A DNA stretch of 61,269 nt from an uncultured Bacteroidales bacterium. Lineage in GTDB: Bacteria; Bacteroidota; Bacteroidia; Bacteroidales; F082. The notes beneath the pieces are model-generated. The model saw only the letters and a list, made by a program, of their open reading frames with translations. It ran no database searches and was not told the origin of the DNA. A program made the position numbers and the translations under genes. This document shows positions 27,118-35,949 of this stretch, piece by piece. The stretch's first letter is position 1. Each line of letters opens with the position of its first letter. The DNA lies in NCBI GenBank assembly GCA_946405575.1, contig CAMJHP010000012.1, positions 1 to 61,269 of the forward strand. Direction: 5' to 3'.

Positions 27118-27678
27118 TTAGTACACAACGGGCTCAGCCTCACTGACACGCACAGGCACAGCATCGTTGATAGCCTTGGTTTGATCTTCATTAAGTTGGT
27201 CTAGCTTCTTGTGGAATTTCTTCCATGCCAATTCTTCCTTCATTTCGTTGAAGGCGCGAGCCAACTCATTCTGCACACTGATATACATAGCATACGAAGT
27301 ACCGCGGTCGTTCTGGAGTGAGATGACGCCCTTCGACATGAGCACATCGCCAACCAATTCGAAAGACTTGGTTTCAACTTCAGGAGCGGTTTCGTCGCCC
27401 GGTCGCGGGGTCATAAAGTGCTTGGCTTCGTCCTTGAGCAAACTAATGTCCATCGGACGACCATTGACCAGCAACCTGTCGCTCTTGTTTACCATTACAT
27501 TCATCACGTTTCTCTCCTTAACCTTGACGTCCTCGTCGTTTTGCTCGACGGGAGGAGGCAGACGACGGGTGATACCGTAGTCCACGTCCATGGAGGTCGT
27601 CATCAGGAAGAAACACAACAGCAAGAATGCTATGTCAGCCTGCGAACTAGAATTGATTTCAGGAGTTTTTCTTGCCAT
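27118..27678 (-). CDS. exbD: ExbD/TolR-type biopolymer transport protein (first copy)
   Basis: 186 residues. N-terminal PEINSSSQADIAFLLLCFFLMTT holds the membrane helix with the conserved aspartate (ADIAFLL). The periplasmic part is longer than in the second copy and contains DEDVKVKERNVMNVMVNKSDRLLVNGRPM. Paired different ExbD proteins behind one ExbB are usual in Bacteroidota and probably form a heteromeric rotor with the ExbB pentamer. Eleven bases separate it from the upstream membrane protein. Confidence 0.92.
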   Translation of the reverse strand: MARKTPEINSSSQADIAFLLLCFFLMTTSMDVDYGITRRLPPPVEQNDEDVKVKERNVMNVMVNKSDRLLVNGRPMDISLLKDEAKHFMTPRPGDETAPEVETKSFELVGDVLMSKGVISLQNDRGTSYAMYISVQNELARAFNEMKEELAWKKFHKKLDQLNEDQTKAINDAVPVRVSEAEPVVY

Positions 27679-27689
27679 GATGAAATGAA

Positions 27690-28148
27690 TTATTTTTTAA
27701 CTGCCTTGTAGACAACTGAGAACACTATTGAGAGGACAGCTACCACAAGGGTGATATAAAAGAAATTGAGGCCCGTTTCAACCCAACCATGGGTCTTACC
27801 AGAATAGGTAAGATCTTGGGTCTGATAAGGAACGTCGAATGAGCCTTTAGACATAACATAGGCTACAACTGCAATTACAGCAAATGCAATGACCGCAATC
27901 AATAATGTCTTTCCCTTGACGCCTTTGATGGCAGCAGTGAGGACAACAGAAATCAATGCGATGACAATGCCAAGTATAATCAAAATGTAGCCCCAATTCA
28001 GGAATAAGTCTGCACGAGGCGTAGGCAACCCATTGTCGAAATCCGGCTTAATCGTACCAACAACGCGGTAGAACAAAACCGTTATGACGACAGTCACCAA
28101 TGCCAAGGCGAGAAATACCCATCTTGAAATATTAGACTTACTATTCAT
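27690..28148 (-). CDS. Four-helix membrane protein between exbB and exbD
   Basis: 152 residues with four hydrophobic segments (about 10-27, 50-70, 83-103 and 130-148) and no known motif. Its fixed place between exbB and the exbD pair on the same strand, with short spacers, indicates it belongs to the proton-motive-force complex, perhaps as an accessory subunit. Homologues at this position are common in Bacteroidota and unnamed. Confidence 0.8.
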   Translation of the reverse strand: MNSKSNISRWVFLALALVTVVITVLFYRVVGTIKPDFDNGLPTPRADLFLNWGYILIILGIVIALISVVLTAAIKGVKGKTLLIAVIAFAVIAVVAYVMSKGSFDVPYQTQDLTYSGKTHGWVETGLNFFYITLVVAVLSIVFSVVYKAVKK

Positions 28149-28163
28149 GATCTATACTTGTTT

Positions 28164-28988
28164 TTATTTGTTGTACTTAGCGAGGATGTCCATGAACGAG
28201 ATAGAAGCGTCTTCCATATCGTTGACGATGTTTTCAATCTTAGAAGCGATGAAGTTGAAGAAAATCTGAAGAATGATAGCTGCAATCAGACCGAACACGG
28301 TGGTCAACAGAGCGACCTTCATACCAGAGGCCACAACAGTGGGGCTCATATCACCAGCAGCGGCAATATCATCAAAGGCCTTGATCATACCGATAACAGT
28401 ACCCATAAAACCGAACATAGGAGCCAAGCTGATGCAAAGACCAATCCAGCTCAATCCGCTTTCAAGCTTACCACCGGCAACTGAACCGTAAGAAACGAGG
28501 GCTTTTTCAACCTCTTCAAGTGACTGACCATCCTGATAGCGGATGAGACCTTGGGTGAAAATGCTTGCCACAGGACCGCGAGTGTTCTTGCAGAGTTGCT
28601 TGGCACCTTCAACGTCACCGTTCTTTATCTTGGCTTCAACACCGGCCAAAAGTTTTTTCGAATTAGCAGTGGCTAAGGTCAAATAGATGATTCTCTCAAT
28701 AGAGATAGCCATACCGATAAGGAGGATGACCAACACGATACCCATAAAACTTGGGCCACCATCGATAAATTGTTTCTTAATGGATTCGCGGAATGTCGTA
28801 GGAGCGGCCTCGTTTGTCTGTACGGGGGCGACTTCTTCAACCGTCTCCACAGGAGCTGGAGTTTGTTCGGGCGCAACGGTCTGTTCCGTCTGCTCAGTTT
28901 GCGCTTGCTCGTCTTGAGCAACAACAAGATTGCTGACGCCAAAGGTGAAAAGGCCAGCAACCATAAGGAAAGCAATTAATTTTTTCAT
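28164..28988 (-). CDS. exbB: ExbB/MotA/TolQ proton channel family protein
   Basis: 274 residues. A signal-like first segment (1-25), a periplasmic linker rich in Gln, Glu, Thr and Pro (about 26-65, EQAQTEQTEQTVAPEQTPAP), then three membrane helices of the MotA_ExbB domain (about 78-100, 180-205 and 225-250). Conserved GLCISLAPMFGFMGTVIGMI marks the proton-conducting helix region. It forms a pentameric proton channel with the ExbD copies downstream and drives TonB-dependent transport across the outer membrane. The extra N-terminal helix and linker are the Bacteroidota form. Confidence 0.94.
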   Translation of the reverse strand: MKKLIAFLMVAGLFTFGVSNLVVAQDEQAQTEQTEQTVAPEQTPAPVETVEEVAPVQTNEAAPTTFRESIKKQFIDGGPSFMGIVLVILLIGMAISIERIIYLTLATANSKKLLAGVEAKIKNGDVEGAKQLCKNTRGPVASIFTQGLIRYQDGQSLEEVEKALVSYGSVAGGKLESGLSWIGLCISLAPMFGFMGTVIGMIKAFDDIAAAGDMSPTVVASGMKVALLTTVFGLIAAIILQIFFNFIASKIENIVNDMEDASISFMDILAKYNK

Positions 28989-29063
28989 AGTTTAGTTTGA
29001 ATGTTTAATTATTACTGTTATGAATTACTATGTTCTATTATTCATTACTTCATTACTATTCTG

Positions 29064-29151
29064 CGGAGAGAGCGGGATTCGAACCCGCGGTACCCTTTTG
29101 GAGTACACACACTTTCCAGGCGTGCTCCTTAAACCACTCGGACATCTCTCC
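29064..29151 (-). tRNA. tRNA-Ser (GGA)
   Basis: 88-base class II cloverleaf: acceptor GGAGAGA / TCTCTCC with discriminator G73, anticodon GGA in GCCTGGAAAGTG, a long variable arm (TACTCCAAAAGGGTA) and T arm GCGGGTTCGAATCCCGC. CCA is not encoded. Confidence 0.97.
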
Positions 29152-29191
29152 AATGCTTCGCCAACCCCTCTACCCAATCTGAAATCGTTGC

Positions 29192-29199
29192 CAAAAGTA
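29192..29199 (-). promoter_or_regulatory. -7 promoter element of tRNA-Ser
   Basis: TACTTTTG followed by GCAAC on the minus strand, about 40 bases before the tRNA. Confidence 0.65.
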
Positions 29200-29275
29200 C
29201 AACATTTTTTCATTAGGCAAACAAAAAAAATGGTTTTTTTATTGTATGAATAATTCAATTGCCTGAATTATAGCT

Positions 29276-30310
29276 TTAAAGCGTCATTTCACCACGGATG
29301 GAATTTTGCATTATTTCAAGGATTCTTGCTTTTGGCAAGCCTTCTCCGATGAGATACATAAGTTTGGCGACTGCTGCCTCAGTGGTCATGTCATGGCCAC
29401 TGATGACACCAATGCGAGCCATATCCAAGCTAGTTTCATAGCGTCCCATCTCCACTGAGCCAGCCTTGCACTGTGTAATATTGAGGATGATGAGTCCACT
29501 ATCGATGGCTTCCTTAAGCGCGTCCAAGAACCAACCAGCTGTGGTGGCATTGCCCGAGCCAAAAGTCTCTAACACTAAGGCACTGAGGTTGGGTGTCTTA
29601 AACACATGGCGTACAAAGTCTTGCGAAATGCCAGGGAAAAGCTTCAGAATGCCTACATTGCGGTCCATTTTGGTATGCACCTTCAGCTTCTTAAAATTGG
29701 GCTTCAGGATACGTTCCTTATTATATTTAATATGTATACCCACATCGGCAAGGTTGGGATAGTTCGACGAGATGAAGGCATTGAAATTCTCAGCGTTGAA
29801 CTTAGTGGCCCTATTACCGCGCAGCAACTGATTCTGGAAGAAAATGCTCACTTCTGGGACAATGGGTGTTTCATCGTCCTTGGCGGCAGCAATCTCAATA
29901 GCTGCAAGAAAGTTTTCACGACCATCACTGCGGACCATACCCATAGGTAATTGAGAACCTGTCAGCACGACAGGCTTGTTCAAGTTTTCGAGCATAAAGC
30001 TAAGGGCAGATGCTGTATAAGCCATTGTATCGGAGCCGTGAAGCACTACAAAACCGTCGTAATGCTCATATTCCTCTCCTATCTTGGTCGCCAAGCGAAT
30101 CCAAAAGTCAGGCGACATGTTTGAGGAGTCAATAAGCGGGTCAAAACTATAGTAATCAATCTGATAGCCAAAGTTTTTCAACACGGGCAGATGGGCATAG
30201 ATATTATCAAAATCAAAAGGCACAAGAGCTCCCGTCTTGGGGTCTTGCATCATACCAATGGTGCCGCCAGTATAAAGCACCAAAATTGAAATCTCTTCGT
30301 TGCATTGCAT
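29276..30310 (-). CDS. ansA: Type I L-asparaginase
   Basis: About 344 residues from ATG 30310; a longer frame to 30364 would cross the promoter box at 30332-30339 and is rejected. First catalytic motif YTGGTIGMM with the nucleophilic Thr, second motif VLHGSDTMAYTASALSFML with the Thr-Asp-Lys-type site. No signal peptide, so cytoplasmic, like E. coli AnsA (338 residues). It hydrolyses asparagine to aspartate and ammonia. It is monocistronic and divergent from trmO. Confidence 0.95.
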   Translation of the reverse strand: MQCNEEISILVLYTGGTIGMMQDPKTGALVPFDFDNIYAHLPVLKNFGYQIDYYSFDPLIDSSNMSPDFWIRLATKIGEEYEHYDGFVVLHGSDTMAYTASALSFMLENLNKPVVLTGSQLPMGMVRSDGRENFLAAIEIAAAKDDETPIVPEVSIFFQNQLLRGNRATKFNAENFNAFISSNYPNLADVGIHIKYNKERILKPNFKKLKVHTKMDRNVGILKLFPGISQDFVRHVFKTPNLSALVLETFGSGNATTAGWFLDALKEAIDSGLIILNITQCKAGSVEMGRYETSLDMARIGVISGHDMTTEAAVAKLMYLIGEGLPKARILEIMQNSIRGEMTL

Positions 30311-30331
30311 AACAAACGGATTTTGTGGCGG

Positions 30332-30339
30332 CAAAAGTA
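30332..30339 (-). promoter_or_regulatory. -7 promoter element of ansA
   Basis: TACTTTTG followed by CCGCC on the minus strand, 21 bases before ATG 30310. Confidence 0.7.
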
Positions 30340-30371
30340 AGGTTTTTTTTCGCTTGCACGTCAATTTACGT

Positions 30372-30379
30372 TATTTTTG
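30372..30379 (+). promoter_or_regulatory. -7 promoter element of trmO (near-leaderless)
   Basis: TATTTTTG followed by CAGCG and then the ATG at 30385. With initiation about five to seven bases after the box, the transcript would start at or next to the start codon. Confidence 0.7.
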
Positions 30380-30384
30380 CAGCG

Positions 30385-31065
30385 ATGAAAGTCATTGCCC
30401 ATATACACACCGACTTCCCCACCAAGTTCGGCATCCCACGCCAAAGCGGCATCATCGCGTCATTGCAAGGCCGCATCGTTTTTGAGCCTGAATACCGTAT
30501 CGCAGAGGCTGTGCGAGGGTTAGAGGATTTCTCTTACATCTGGATTCTATGGGAATTCTCAAAGACTGTACGCGACACATGGTCTCCCACGGTACGCCCG
30601 CCGCGCTTAGGTGGCAACATTCGGAAAGGCGTATTTGCCACACGCTCGCCGTTCCGTCCCAACCCCATCGGCCTTTCTTCGGTTCGTTTGGAAAAAGTAG
30701 ATATTGACGCTAAGCTCGGCCCTGTGCTTTACGTGTCGGGGGCCGATATGATGGATGGTACTCCCATCTACGACATCAAGCCCTACATCGCCTATACCGA
30801 CAGCCATCCCGATGCTGCTAGTGGCTTCGCTTCCATTCCTGCGGAATATCTTTTGGAGGTCAACATTTCTGATACAATGTTGCAATCAGTTCATGAAAAC
30901 CAAAGGGAAAGTCTCATCGACGTGCTCGCCCACGATCCGAGACCACAATACCAAAACGACCCCGAACGCGTTTATGGTATGGCGTTCGGGGACGTGGAGG
31001 TGAAATTTAAGGTCGATAGAGGTCTCCTCACTGTATTACAAATCACAACGTCGGAGACACAATAA
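30385..31065 (+). CDS. trmO: tRNA (t6A37) N6-methyltransferase TrmO (TsaA/YaeB family)
   Basis: 226 residues. VIAHIHTDFPTKFGIPRQSG begins the beta-barrel UPF0066 domain; the SAM-binding and active-site motifs RPPRLGGNIRKGVFATRSPFRPNPIGLSSVRL are fully present, followed by DIKPYIAYTD and a C-terminal domain (RVYGMAFGDVEVKF). It methylates N6-threonylcarbamoyladenosine at position 37 of tRNA-Thr. Start chosen at the first ATG after the promoter box. The final codons (SETQ, stop) are formed by a GGAGACACAATAA string also seen at 19455. Confidence 0.94.
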   Translation: MKVIAHIHTDFPTKFGIPRQSGIIASLQGRIVFEPEYRIAEAVRGLEDFSYIWILWEFSKTVRDTWSPTVRPPRLGGNIRKGVFATRSPFRPNPIGLSSVRLEKVDIDAKLGPVLYVSGADMMDGTPIYDIKPYIAYTDSHPDAASGFASIPAEYLLEVNISDTMLQSVHENQRESLIDVLAHDPRPQYQNDPERVYGMAFGDVEVKFKVDRGLLTVLQITTSETQ

Positions 31066-31080
31066 TTTAGGAATTCAAAA

Positions 31081-32418
31081 CTATTTGATTTTCCTTACTG
31101 AGGTCTGCAAAATCTTGTCACCCTGACTCTTATCGTACACATAGACCATCAGGTAGCACTCATCGGCGTTATAGTCGGCATTGATTTCAGTGCTGTAGCT
31201 GAAATAGGAAGTGTCGTTGGTATCCAAATGAAAGTCTTCGAACGATTCGCCATAGGCACCATTGAGTGTGCCACGGAACACATTACGGAATACGTATTCC
31301 TTGTCAATACCACCAGGGACAGTTTGCCAACCCACGATATTGTCCTCAACCAGACAAACTGTGATGTAGAAATGTCCATCAAGATCATCCAATGCAATGG
31401 CTTGGACCTCCACCTGCAAATGGCGGTTAGTTTCGTCATAATTGGAACCGACCAAAATCTCAAACGACTGTTCTTCTAACAAAGCTGAAGCCACGGGGGT
31501 GTCGATTTGCCCCTCATTGAGCGTGTTTCCTTCGGTCAAGGCCACATGGTCAACGGCAAACAGCGGGTTGGCGTTGTGGTTGTTGTACCATTCTGTACCC
31601 TCATCGGTGAGGAAATTGGGGAAATCGCCTACAGGCTGGGCCAAAAATCCGGCATGAACGCTCAAAATGAAGATATGGTCTTCGTCCAGTTGATGTTGCA
31701 GGTTATGAGCATACTCAGCAGCGGCAGGGCAATTGACACAACGGGCACCTGTGAAGTCTTTGATAAGCACCGTCTTGCCAGTAGGCTCCACATCGCCGCC
31801 TTCCAAAACAACCGTCACAGTATAAACTGCTGTCGTGCCATTAAGGGCAGTCACAGTATAAGTCACGGGATTGGTGAAGTCTTGAGCCACGCCTGAAGCA
31901 GGTTCCACCGTAGCCCCTTCCGACACTTCAATGGTGGGAACCAACTGCGTGACATCCGTTTCGGCAGGAAGCACAAAGGAAATCGTACGAGCGATTTGAT
32001 CAATCACACCACTATCGTCCAACGCATCAAAACGGAACGAAAGAATGCTTTTTTCGTTGTCGGCATCGTGAACTACTGCTTCCACCATATACTGTGCAGT
32101 GGCGCCACTCATGGCGGTAACAGTGTAATAGACGGGATTAGTAAAGTCTTGAGCCACACCCGATGCAGGCTCAATGGTGGCGTAGTTTGAAATGATGATG
32201 GTCGGCGTCAGATGGGTCACATCCGTTCCTGCAGGGAAATCCAACCTCACCATCTTGTTGTCCTCGTCTACAGTGCCAGAAACACTGTCCACTCTAAATT
32301 CCAAAATAAATCTCTCGTCTTCAGCACCTTGAATATAAGGTTCTTTTTCGACATCACAGGCATTCATGAACACCATGGCAGCCAGCAAACCCATACCTAT
32401 TCTTAGTATTCTTTTCAT
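31081..32418 (-). CDS. Omp28-related lipoprotein with two Ig-like repeats
   Basis: About 445 residues from ATG 32418 (ATG 32430 also possible). Lipobox FMNAC with Cys21. Two tandem repeats of about 85 residues follow (FILEFRVDSVSG..., ILSFRFDALDDSG...), each closing with ASGVAQDFTNPV.YTVTA, the DUF5018-type bacterial Ig-like pattern. The C-terminal half is the Omp28 domain, thioredoxin-like, beginning VLIKDFTGARCVNCPAAAEY with a CxxC motif. Omp28 of Porphyromonas gingivalis is a surface lipoprotein and adhesin. It is the last gene of a tlpA-like/DUF6029/Omp28 group on the minus strand; a redox role is inferred from the CxxC and the neighbours. Confidence 0.9.
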   Translation of the reverse strand: MKRILRIGMGLLAAMVFMNACDVEKEPYIQGAEDERFILEFRVDSVSGTVDEDNKMVRLDFPAGTDVTHLTPTIIISNYATIEPASGVAQDFTNPVYYTVTAMSGATAQYMVEAVVHDADNEKSILSFRFDALDDSGVIDQIARTISFVLPAETDVTQLVPTIEVSEGATVEPASGVAQDFTNPVTYTVTALNGTTAVYTVTVVLEGGDVEPTGKTVLIKDFTGARCVNCPAAAEYAHNLQHQLDEDHIFILSVHAGFLAQPVGDFPNFLTDEGTEWYNNHNANPLFAVDHVALTEGNTLNEGQIDTPVASALLEEQSFEILVGSNYDETNRHLQVEVQAIALDDLDGHFYITVCLVEDNIVGWQTVPGGIDKEYVFRNVFRGTLNGAYGESFEDFHLDTNDTSYFSYSTEINADYNADECYLMVYVYDKSQGDKILQTSVRKIK

Positions 32419-32446
32419 TGTTCTAATCATTAGGTTTAAACATCCA

Positions 32447-34186
32447 TTAAAAACTTGTTGAGACAGTCAATGAAACACCACTGGAGGCGGGCACGGTGCG
32501 GCACACACCGCCCACGCAGACCACACCTTCGCTCTGACGGCCTGCACTCAACATAACACGTGTGGCATCATGGATATAGGTGACCGTACCCGTGAAGTAA
32601 TGGTCGCGGTATTCCTCAACAGGGTTGCCATAATTCCACTTGTCGGCGATGGAAAACGACCAATGCGGGTTGATGGAATATTCCAGCAGAGCAAAGGCCC
32701 AGTCGCCACGCTTCTGGTAGTCTTTCTTCTCGCTCTCTTCCACCTCATAGCCTTTGTGAACTTCGTTTTCCCACAAGCCTTGCAACTCAAGGCGCAGGCT
32801 CTGGCGTTTGTTAATCTTATAAGTCACATCCATAAAACCGATATTGGCCTTCACGACAGGCGAACCAGCGTGGCCTTCGATGGTCTCGATGTCGTAATAC
32901 AGGTTGATGTATTGTGCGGTGAGGTGCCAATCCTTGCTGATTTTCTTGTCGACTTCAAAGTTGATGTCGCGGAAAAAGCGATGGTCGCTGACGGCAAAGA
33001 ACTTGGAAGCATAACCCAAAGTGCCTGCTTGGCTCAAAGCCATTGCGTTACCAAACTTGACAGAATCACGGACGATGTCGTTCACCTGGCTCATGTTGAA
33101 AGCCAACTTGGTACCGTATTTGCCACCTAGGGCAGTGCCTTTCGGGATGGTATAGTTAACTTGCAGCTGTGCTGCCATCTCACCATTAGGCTGGGTCGAA
33201 TAGGTGTACATCGACGGCAGGCTATGGGTGTGTGTATAATTAATAGGTGGGATGAAGTTGATGTCAAGGTCGTTTTGTTTGCCCGTATACATCGACTTGA
33301 AGCTCATATTGTCGACACGTTTCACTTGGAGGACAGCACCAAAGCCTTTCTGTGAATAGCTCAGTGACGACATCAAGGCGTGGCCTTCCTTATAGATGAA
33401 GTTGTTGATGGCCGAGGGATCGTTGATTTTGTAGGCATACTCTGTGCTGAACGACACACGGCCATAGCCCAAGTTGAGACGAGCTGCAGCTGCACTCACA
33501 TTTTCGGGGATGTTGTAGAACGAACTCTGGTCAGCCTGTTTCTTGCTGACGAAGCTGCCTCCCAGACTCATCTTGAACTCCGAATTGTTGAGCGAAGAAA
33601 TGCTCTGGTTGAGGTCCCATTCGGCATCCACGCCACGCACAATGCCACGATAGTCATCGTTACCCATGTCGCGTTCCAGATAAGGAGCCCAAAAGAAACG
33701 TTGGCGGCCATAGACACCTTTCAGGGTGAGGCCTTGGGTGGGACGCAACACCACGCGCGCACCACGCAAGGCATTGTCCATACCCAGCGACCATTCCTCG
33801 TAAGTGCGGAACACAAGTCCGCTGCCGAACTGGTCGTAGATGTCGCCCACAGTCATACCGATAAAGCCGTTGTCATACGAGGCAAAGAAATTGGCCAAAC
33901 CCACACCATTCAGTTCACTACGGAACCCATTCATCTCAGGCAGGAAAGCCTCGAAACGCATACCTGCAGAGAAGTTTCCATTCGTATAATTCACCTTACC
34001 GAAACCATTGACACCCAATTTCTTGCCCATAAGGTCGGTAATATTGATGCCCTTGTCAAGCATATAATATTGCGCATCAGTCTGAAAACTGCCACTCACT
34101 TGACTGTTTTCAAGCAACGACTGAGCACCCGCCTTGAAACTGACCGTCAAGACGAGTGCGAATAATAATAGTATGTGTTTTCGCAT
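32447..34186 (-). CDS. DUF6029 outer-membrane beta-barrel protein
   Basis: About 579 residues from ATG 34186. Signal peptide ends near KAGAQ. The rest is alternating-hydrophobicity beta strand throughout with many aromatic residues, ending in Phe (VSLTVSTSF), the usual C-terminus of outer-membrane barrels. Only two cysteines are present in the mature chain, in a C-x4-C pair near the end (GVVCVGGVCRTVPASSG), which I recall as a conserved feature of the family. No function is established. The gene lies 28 bases upstream of the Omp28 gene and 160 bases downstream of the tlpA-like gene, all on one strand. Confidence 0.85.
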   Translation of the reverse strand: MRKHILLLFALVLTVSFKAGAQSLLENSQVSGSFQTDAQYYMLDKGINITDLMGKKLGVNGFGKVNYTNGNFSAGMRFEAFLPEMNGFRSELNGVGLANFFASYDNGFIGMTVGDIYDQFGSGLVFRTYEEWSLGMDNALRGARVVLRPTQGLTLKGVYGRQRFFWAPYLERDMGNDDYRGIVRGVDAEWDLNQSISSLNNSEFKMSLGGSFVSKKQADQSSFYNIPENVSAAAARLNLGYGRVSFSTEYAYKINDPSAINNFIYKEGHALMSSLSYSQKGFGAVLQVKRVDNMSFKSMYTGKQNDLDINFIPPINYTHTHSLPSMYTYSTQPNGEMAAQLQVNYTIPKGTALGGKYGTKLAFNMSQVNDIVRDSVKFGNAMALSQAGTLGYASKFFAVSDHRFFRDINFEVDKKISKDWHLTAQYINLYYDIETIEGHAGSPVVKANIGFMDVTYKINKRQSLRLELQGLWENEVHKGYEVEESEKKDYQKRGDWAFALLEYSINPHWSFSIADKWNYGNPVEEYRDHYFTGTVTYIHDATRVMLSAGRQSEGVVCVGGVCRTVPASSGVSLTVSTSF

Positions 34187-34237
34187 TATTAGTTGTTTTT
34201 GACACACAACACGGAACTTGTGGACTATGGCTTGTAC

Positions 34238-34306
34238 CAATGACAATGACAGCTTATCAAAAAGGGCTAAGTTTTCACCCTCATGTAGAAGCAGTCATTG
34301 TCATTG
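34238..34306. repeat. Inverted repeat of GACAAT units between the tlpA-like and DUF6029 genes
   Basis: CAATGACAATGAC (34238-34250) is perfectly complementary to GTCATTGTCATTG (34294-34306), and a further TCAATGGTCATTGTC follows. A long hairpin within the intergenic part of the operon; no T run. Confidence 0.65.
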
Positions 34307-34346
34307 TCAATGGTCATTGTCAAAAAATTCTCGCATCATTTTATAT

Positions 34347-34847
34347 TTACTTTTTCTTAGCCACTTTTTGGATTTCCTCATAGAGGTCGTCTTCGCCACC
34401 CTCAATATAGCCGGTATGTTGATAAACGAGTTTGCCATTACCGTCAAAGAGGAAAGTGTGCGGAGGATTGCTCACATTCATTGCACGCTTCAGGTCGCTG
34501 TTCACATCGAGAAGGATGTCAAAGTCCCAACCTTTGCCTTCCACCATAGGTTTCACCTTGGCAGTGGAACGAGAATCGTCGATGGAAACGGCATAAATCT
34601 TCACGCCGGTCTCATCCTGCCAATCTTGATAAACATCATTCAAGGCGTTGTGTTCCTTGATGCAGGGGCCGCACCAAGTAGCCCAAAACGTGAGGACGAT
34701 TGGCTTGCCATTGTTGGAGAGTTTGGAAATGTTCACATCCTTGCCGTTCAAGTCTTTCAAAGTAATGTTTGGCAAATCGGATTTCGACTGCGCCTGAAGG
34801 CCCGTCACCATCAGAGCCATCAGCAAAAGTGTCATAAGTCTTTTCAT
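34347..34847 (-). CDS. TlpA/ResA-type periplasmic thiol-disulfide oxidoreductase
   Basis: About 166 residues from ATG 34847. Signal peptide 1-20 (ends LQAQ). A thioredoxin-like domain follows with the redox motif WCGPC at 58-62, the preceding beta strand PIVLTFWAT, an insertion typical of TlpA proteins (NALNDVYQDWQDETGVKIYAVSIDD) and a cis-proline loop NPPHTFLF. The mature enzyme would act in the periplasm, reducing or isomerising client disulfides with electrons from an inner-membrane donor. It is first in the tlpA-like/DUF6029/Omp28 group. Confidence 0.93.
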   Translation of the reverse strand: MKRLMTLLLMALMVTGLQAQSKSDLPNITLKDLNGKDVNISKLSNNGKPIVLTFWATWCGPCIKEHNALNDVYQDWQDETGVKIYAVSIDDSRSTAKVKPMVEGKGWDFDILLDVNSDLKRAMNVSNPPHTFLFDGNGKLVYQHTGYIEGGEDDLYEEIQKVAKKK

Positions 34848-34850
34848 TGG

Positions 34851-34907
34851 ATTTAAAGATTTAAGATTCAAATATTTAAAGATTCAAAATTCAAGATTCA
34901 AAATTCC
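34851..34907. repeat. AT-rich direct repeats (ATTCAAAATTCAAG units)
   Basis: Tandem AAGATTCAAAATTC units immediately upstream of the tlpA-like gene; resembles 11661-11708 upstream of yajC. Confidence 0.55.
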
Positions 34908-34946
34908 TCATTCCTAACTCCACAGTCCCAATTCATCATTCTGCAT

Positions 34947-35942
34947 TTATTCTTCTTCAATTTGGCAATACACTTCAAGTAACTTGCAGTATTTTTCGGC
35001 CCTAATAGCGACCTTCTTGATGAGGTTTGGAACCAGGACACATTCTCCAGTATTTACAAATATCGCGCCATTTTCCCAATTTAGGGTGAATTTTCCCTCC
35101 AAAGCGATCAAAATCACGAATGAATCGAGATTGGAATAGTCTTTTTCCATCTCGCCCTGCAACTGAAGCAGGTTGGTCACGAAATACTGGCAATCCACGA
35201 TGGGAACGGTCTTATTCAATACATCCGCCACCTCAAGTTTGTATCTTTCCGGCATTGTGCCGTCAATGGCTTCCACCGACTGTGGAATGTGCAACTCACG
35301 GCGCATACCAGCAACGTCAATGCGATCCCAATCGTAGATGCGATAGGTGGTATCACTGGTCTGTTGTATTTCAGCCACCATAATGCCAGGTCCCAATGCA
35401 TGTACGCGACCTGCTGGGATGAAAAACGCATCGCCTTTCTTCACCTGCTCGTGGTTTAAGACCGATTGCAATATATTATCTTTCAATACATTGACATAAT
35501 CCATCCGCGTCAATTCGCGGTTGAAACCCATAACGAGTTCTGCATCTTTGTCGGCCTGCATCACATACCACATCTCGGTCTTACCGTTGCCCAAGCCACG
35601 TTTCTCTGCCAATTCATCGTCGGGATGCACCTGCACCGAAAGCCAGTCGTTGGCATCAATAATTTTCAGCAACAGAGGAAACTGCTCGCCATATTTGTCA
35701 AAAACCGACTCTCCCACCAAATCGCCCATAAAGGTCTCCACAAGGTCGTTGACCTCATCGCCCTCAAAGTCACCATTGGCGATCTCGCTCTGCTCATCCC
35801 AAATGCCTGAAAGCAGCCACATCTCGCCACAATTAGGCAACCGACCGTAATCAAGGCCAAGCTGTTCCTTGATTTTTCGTCCGCCCCAAATCTTGTCCTT
35901 AAAGATGGGCTTGAATTTCAGGGGATATAGTACTGTTTGCAT
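34947..35942 (-). CDS. manA: Mannose-6-phosphate isomerase, class I
   Basis: 331 residues, a compact bacterial form. The cupin metal site is formed by QVHPDDE (about residue 100), KTEMWYV and GRVHALG; the N-terminus LKFKPIFKDKIWGGRKI is the family start. It interconverts mannose-6-phosphate and fructose-6-phosphate, feeding mannan breakdown or GDP-mannose synthesis. It begins seven bases after the mazF-like toxin gene on the same strand and may be read from the same transcript, an odd pairing. Confidence 0.94.
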   Translation of the reverse strand: MQTVLYPLKFKPIFKDKIWGGRKIKEQLGLDYGRLPNCGEMWLLSGIWDEQSEIANGDFEGDEVNDLVETFMGDLVGESVFDKYGEQFPLLLKIIDANDWLSVQVHPDDELAEKRGLGNGKTEMWYVMQADKDAELVMGFNRELTRMDYVNVLKDNILQSVLNHEQVKKGDAFFIPAGRVHALGPGIMVAEIQQTSDTTYRIYDWDRIDVAGMRRELHIPQSVEAIDGTMPERYKLEVADVLNKTVPIVDCQYFVTNLLQLQGEMEKDYSNLDSFVILIALEGKFTLNWENGAIFVNTGECVLVPNLIKKVAIRAEKYCKLLEVYCQIEEE

Positions 35943-35949
35943 AGTAAAC

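Noticed and set aside
29028..29258. Small frames on both strands over tRNA-Ser
   Set aside because: Overlap a complete tRNA; same mis-annotation type as at 13597.
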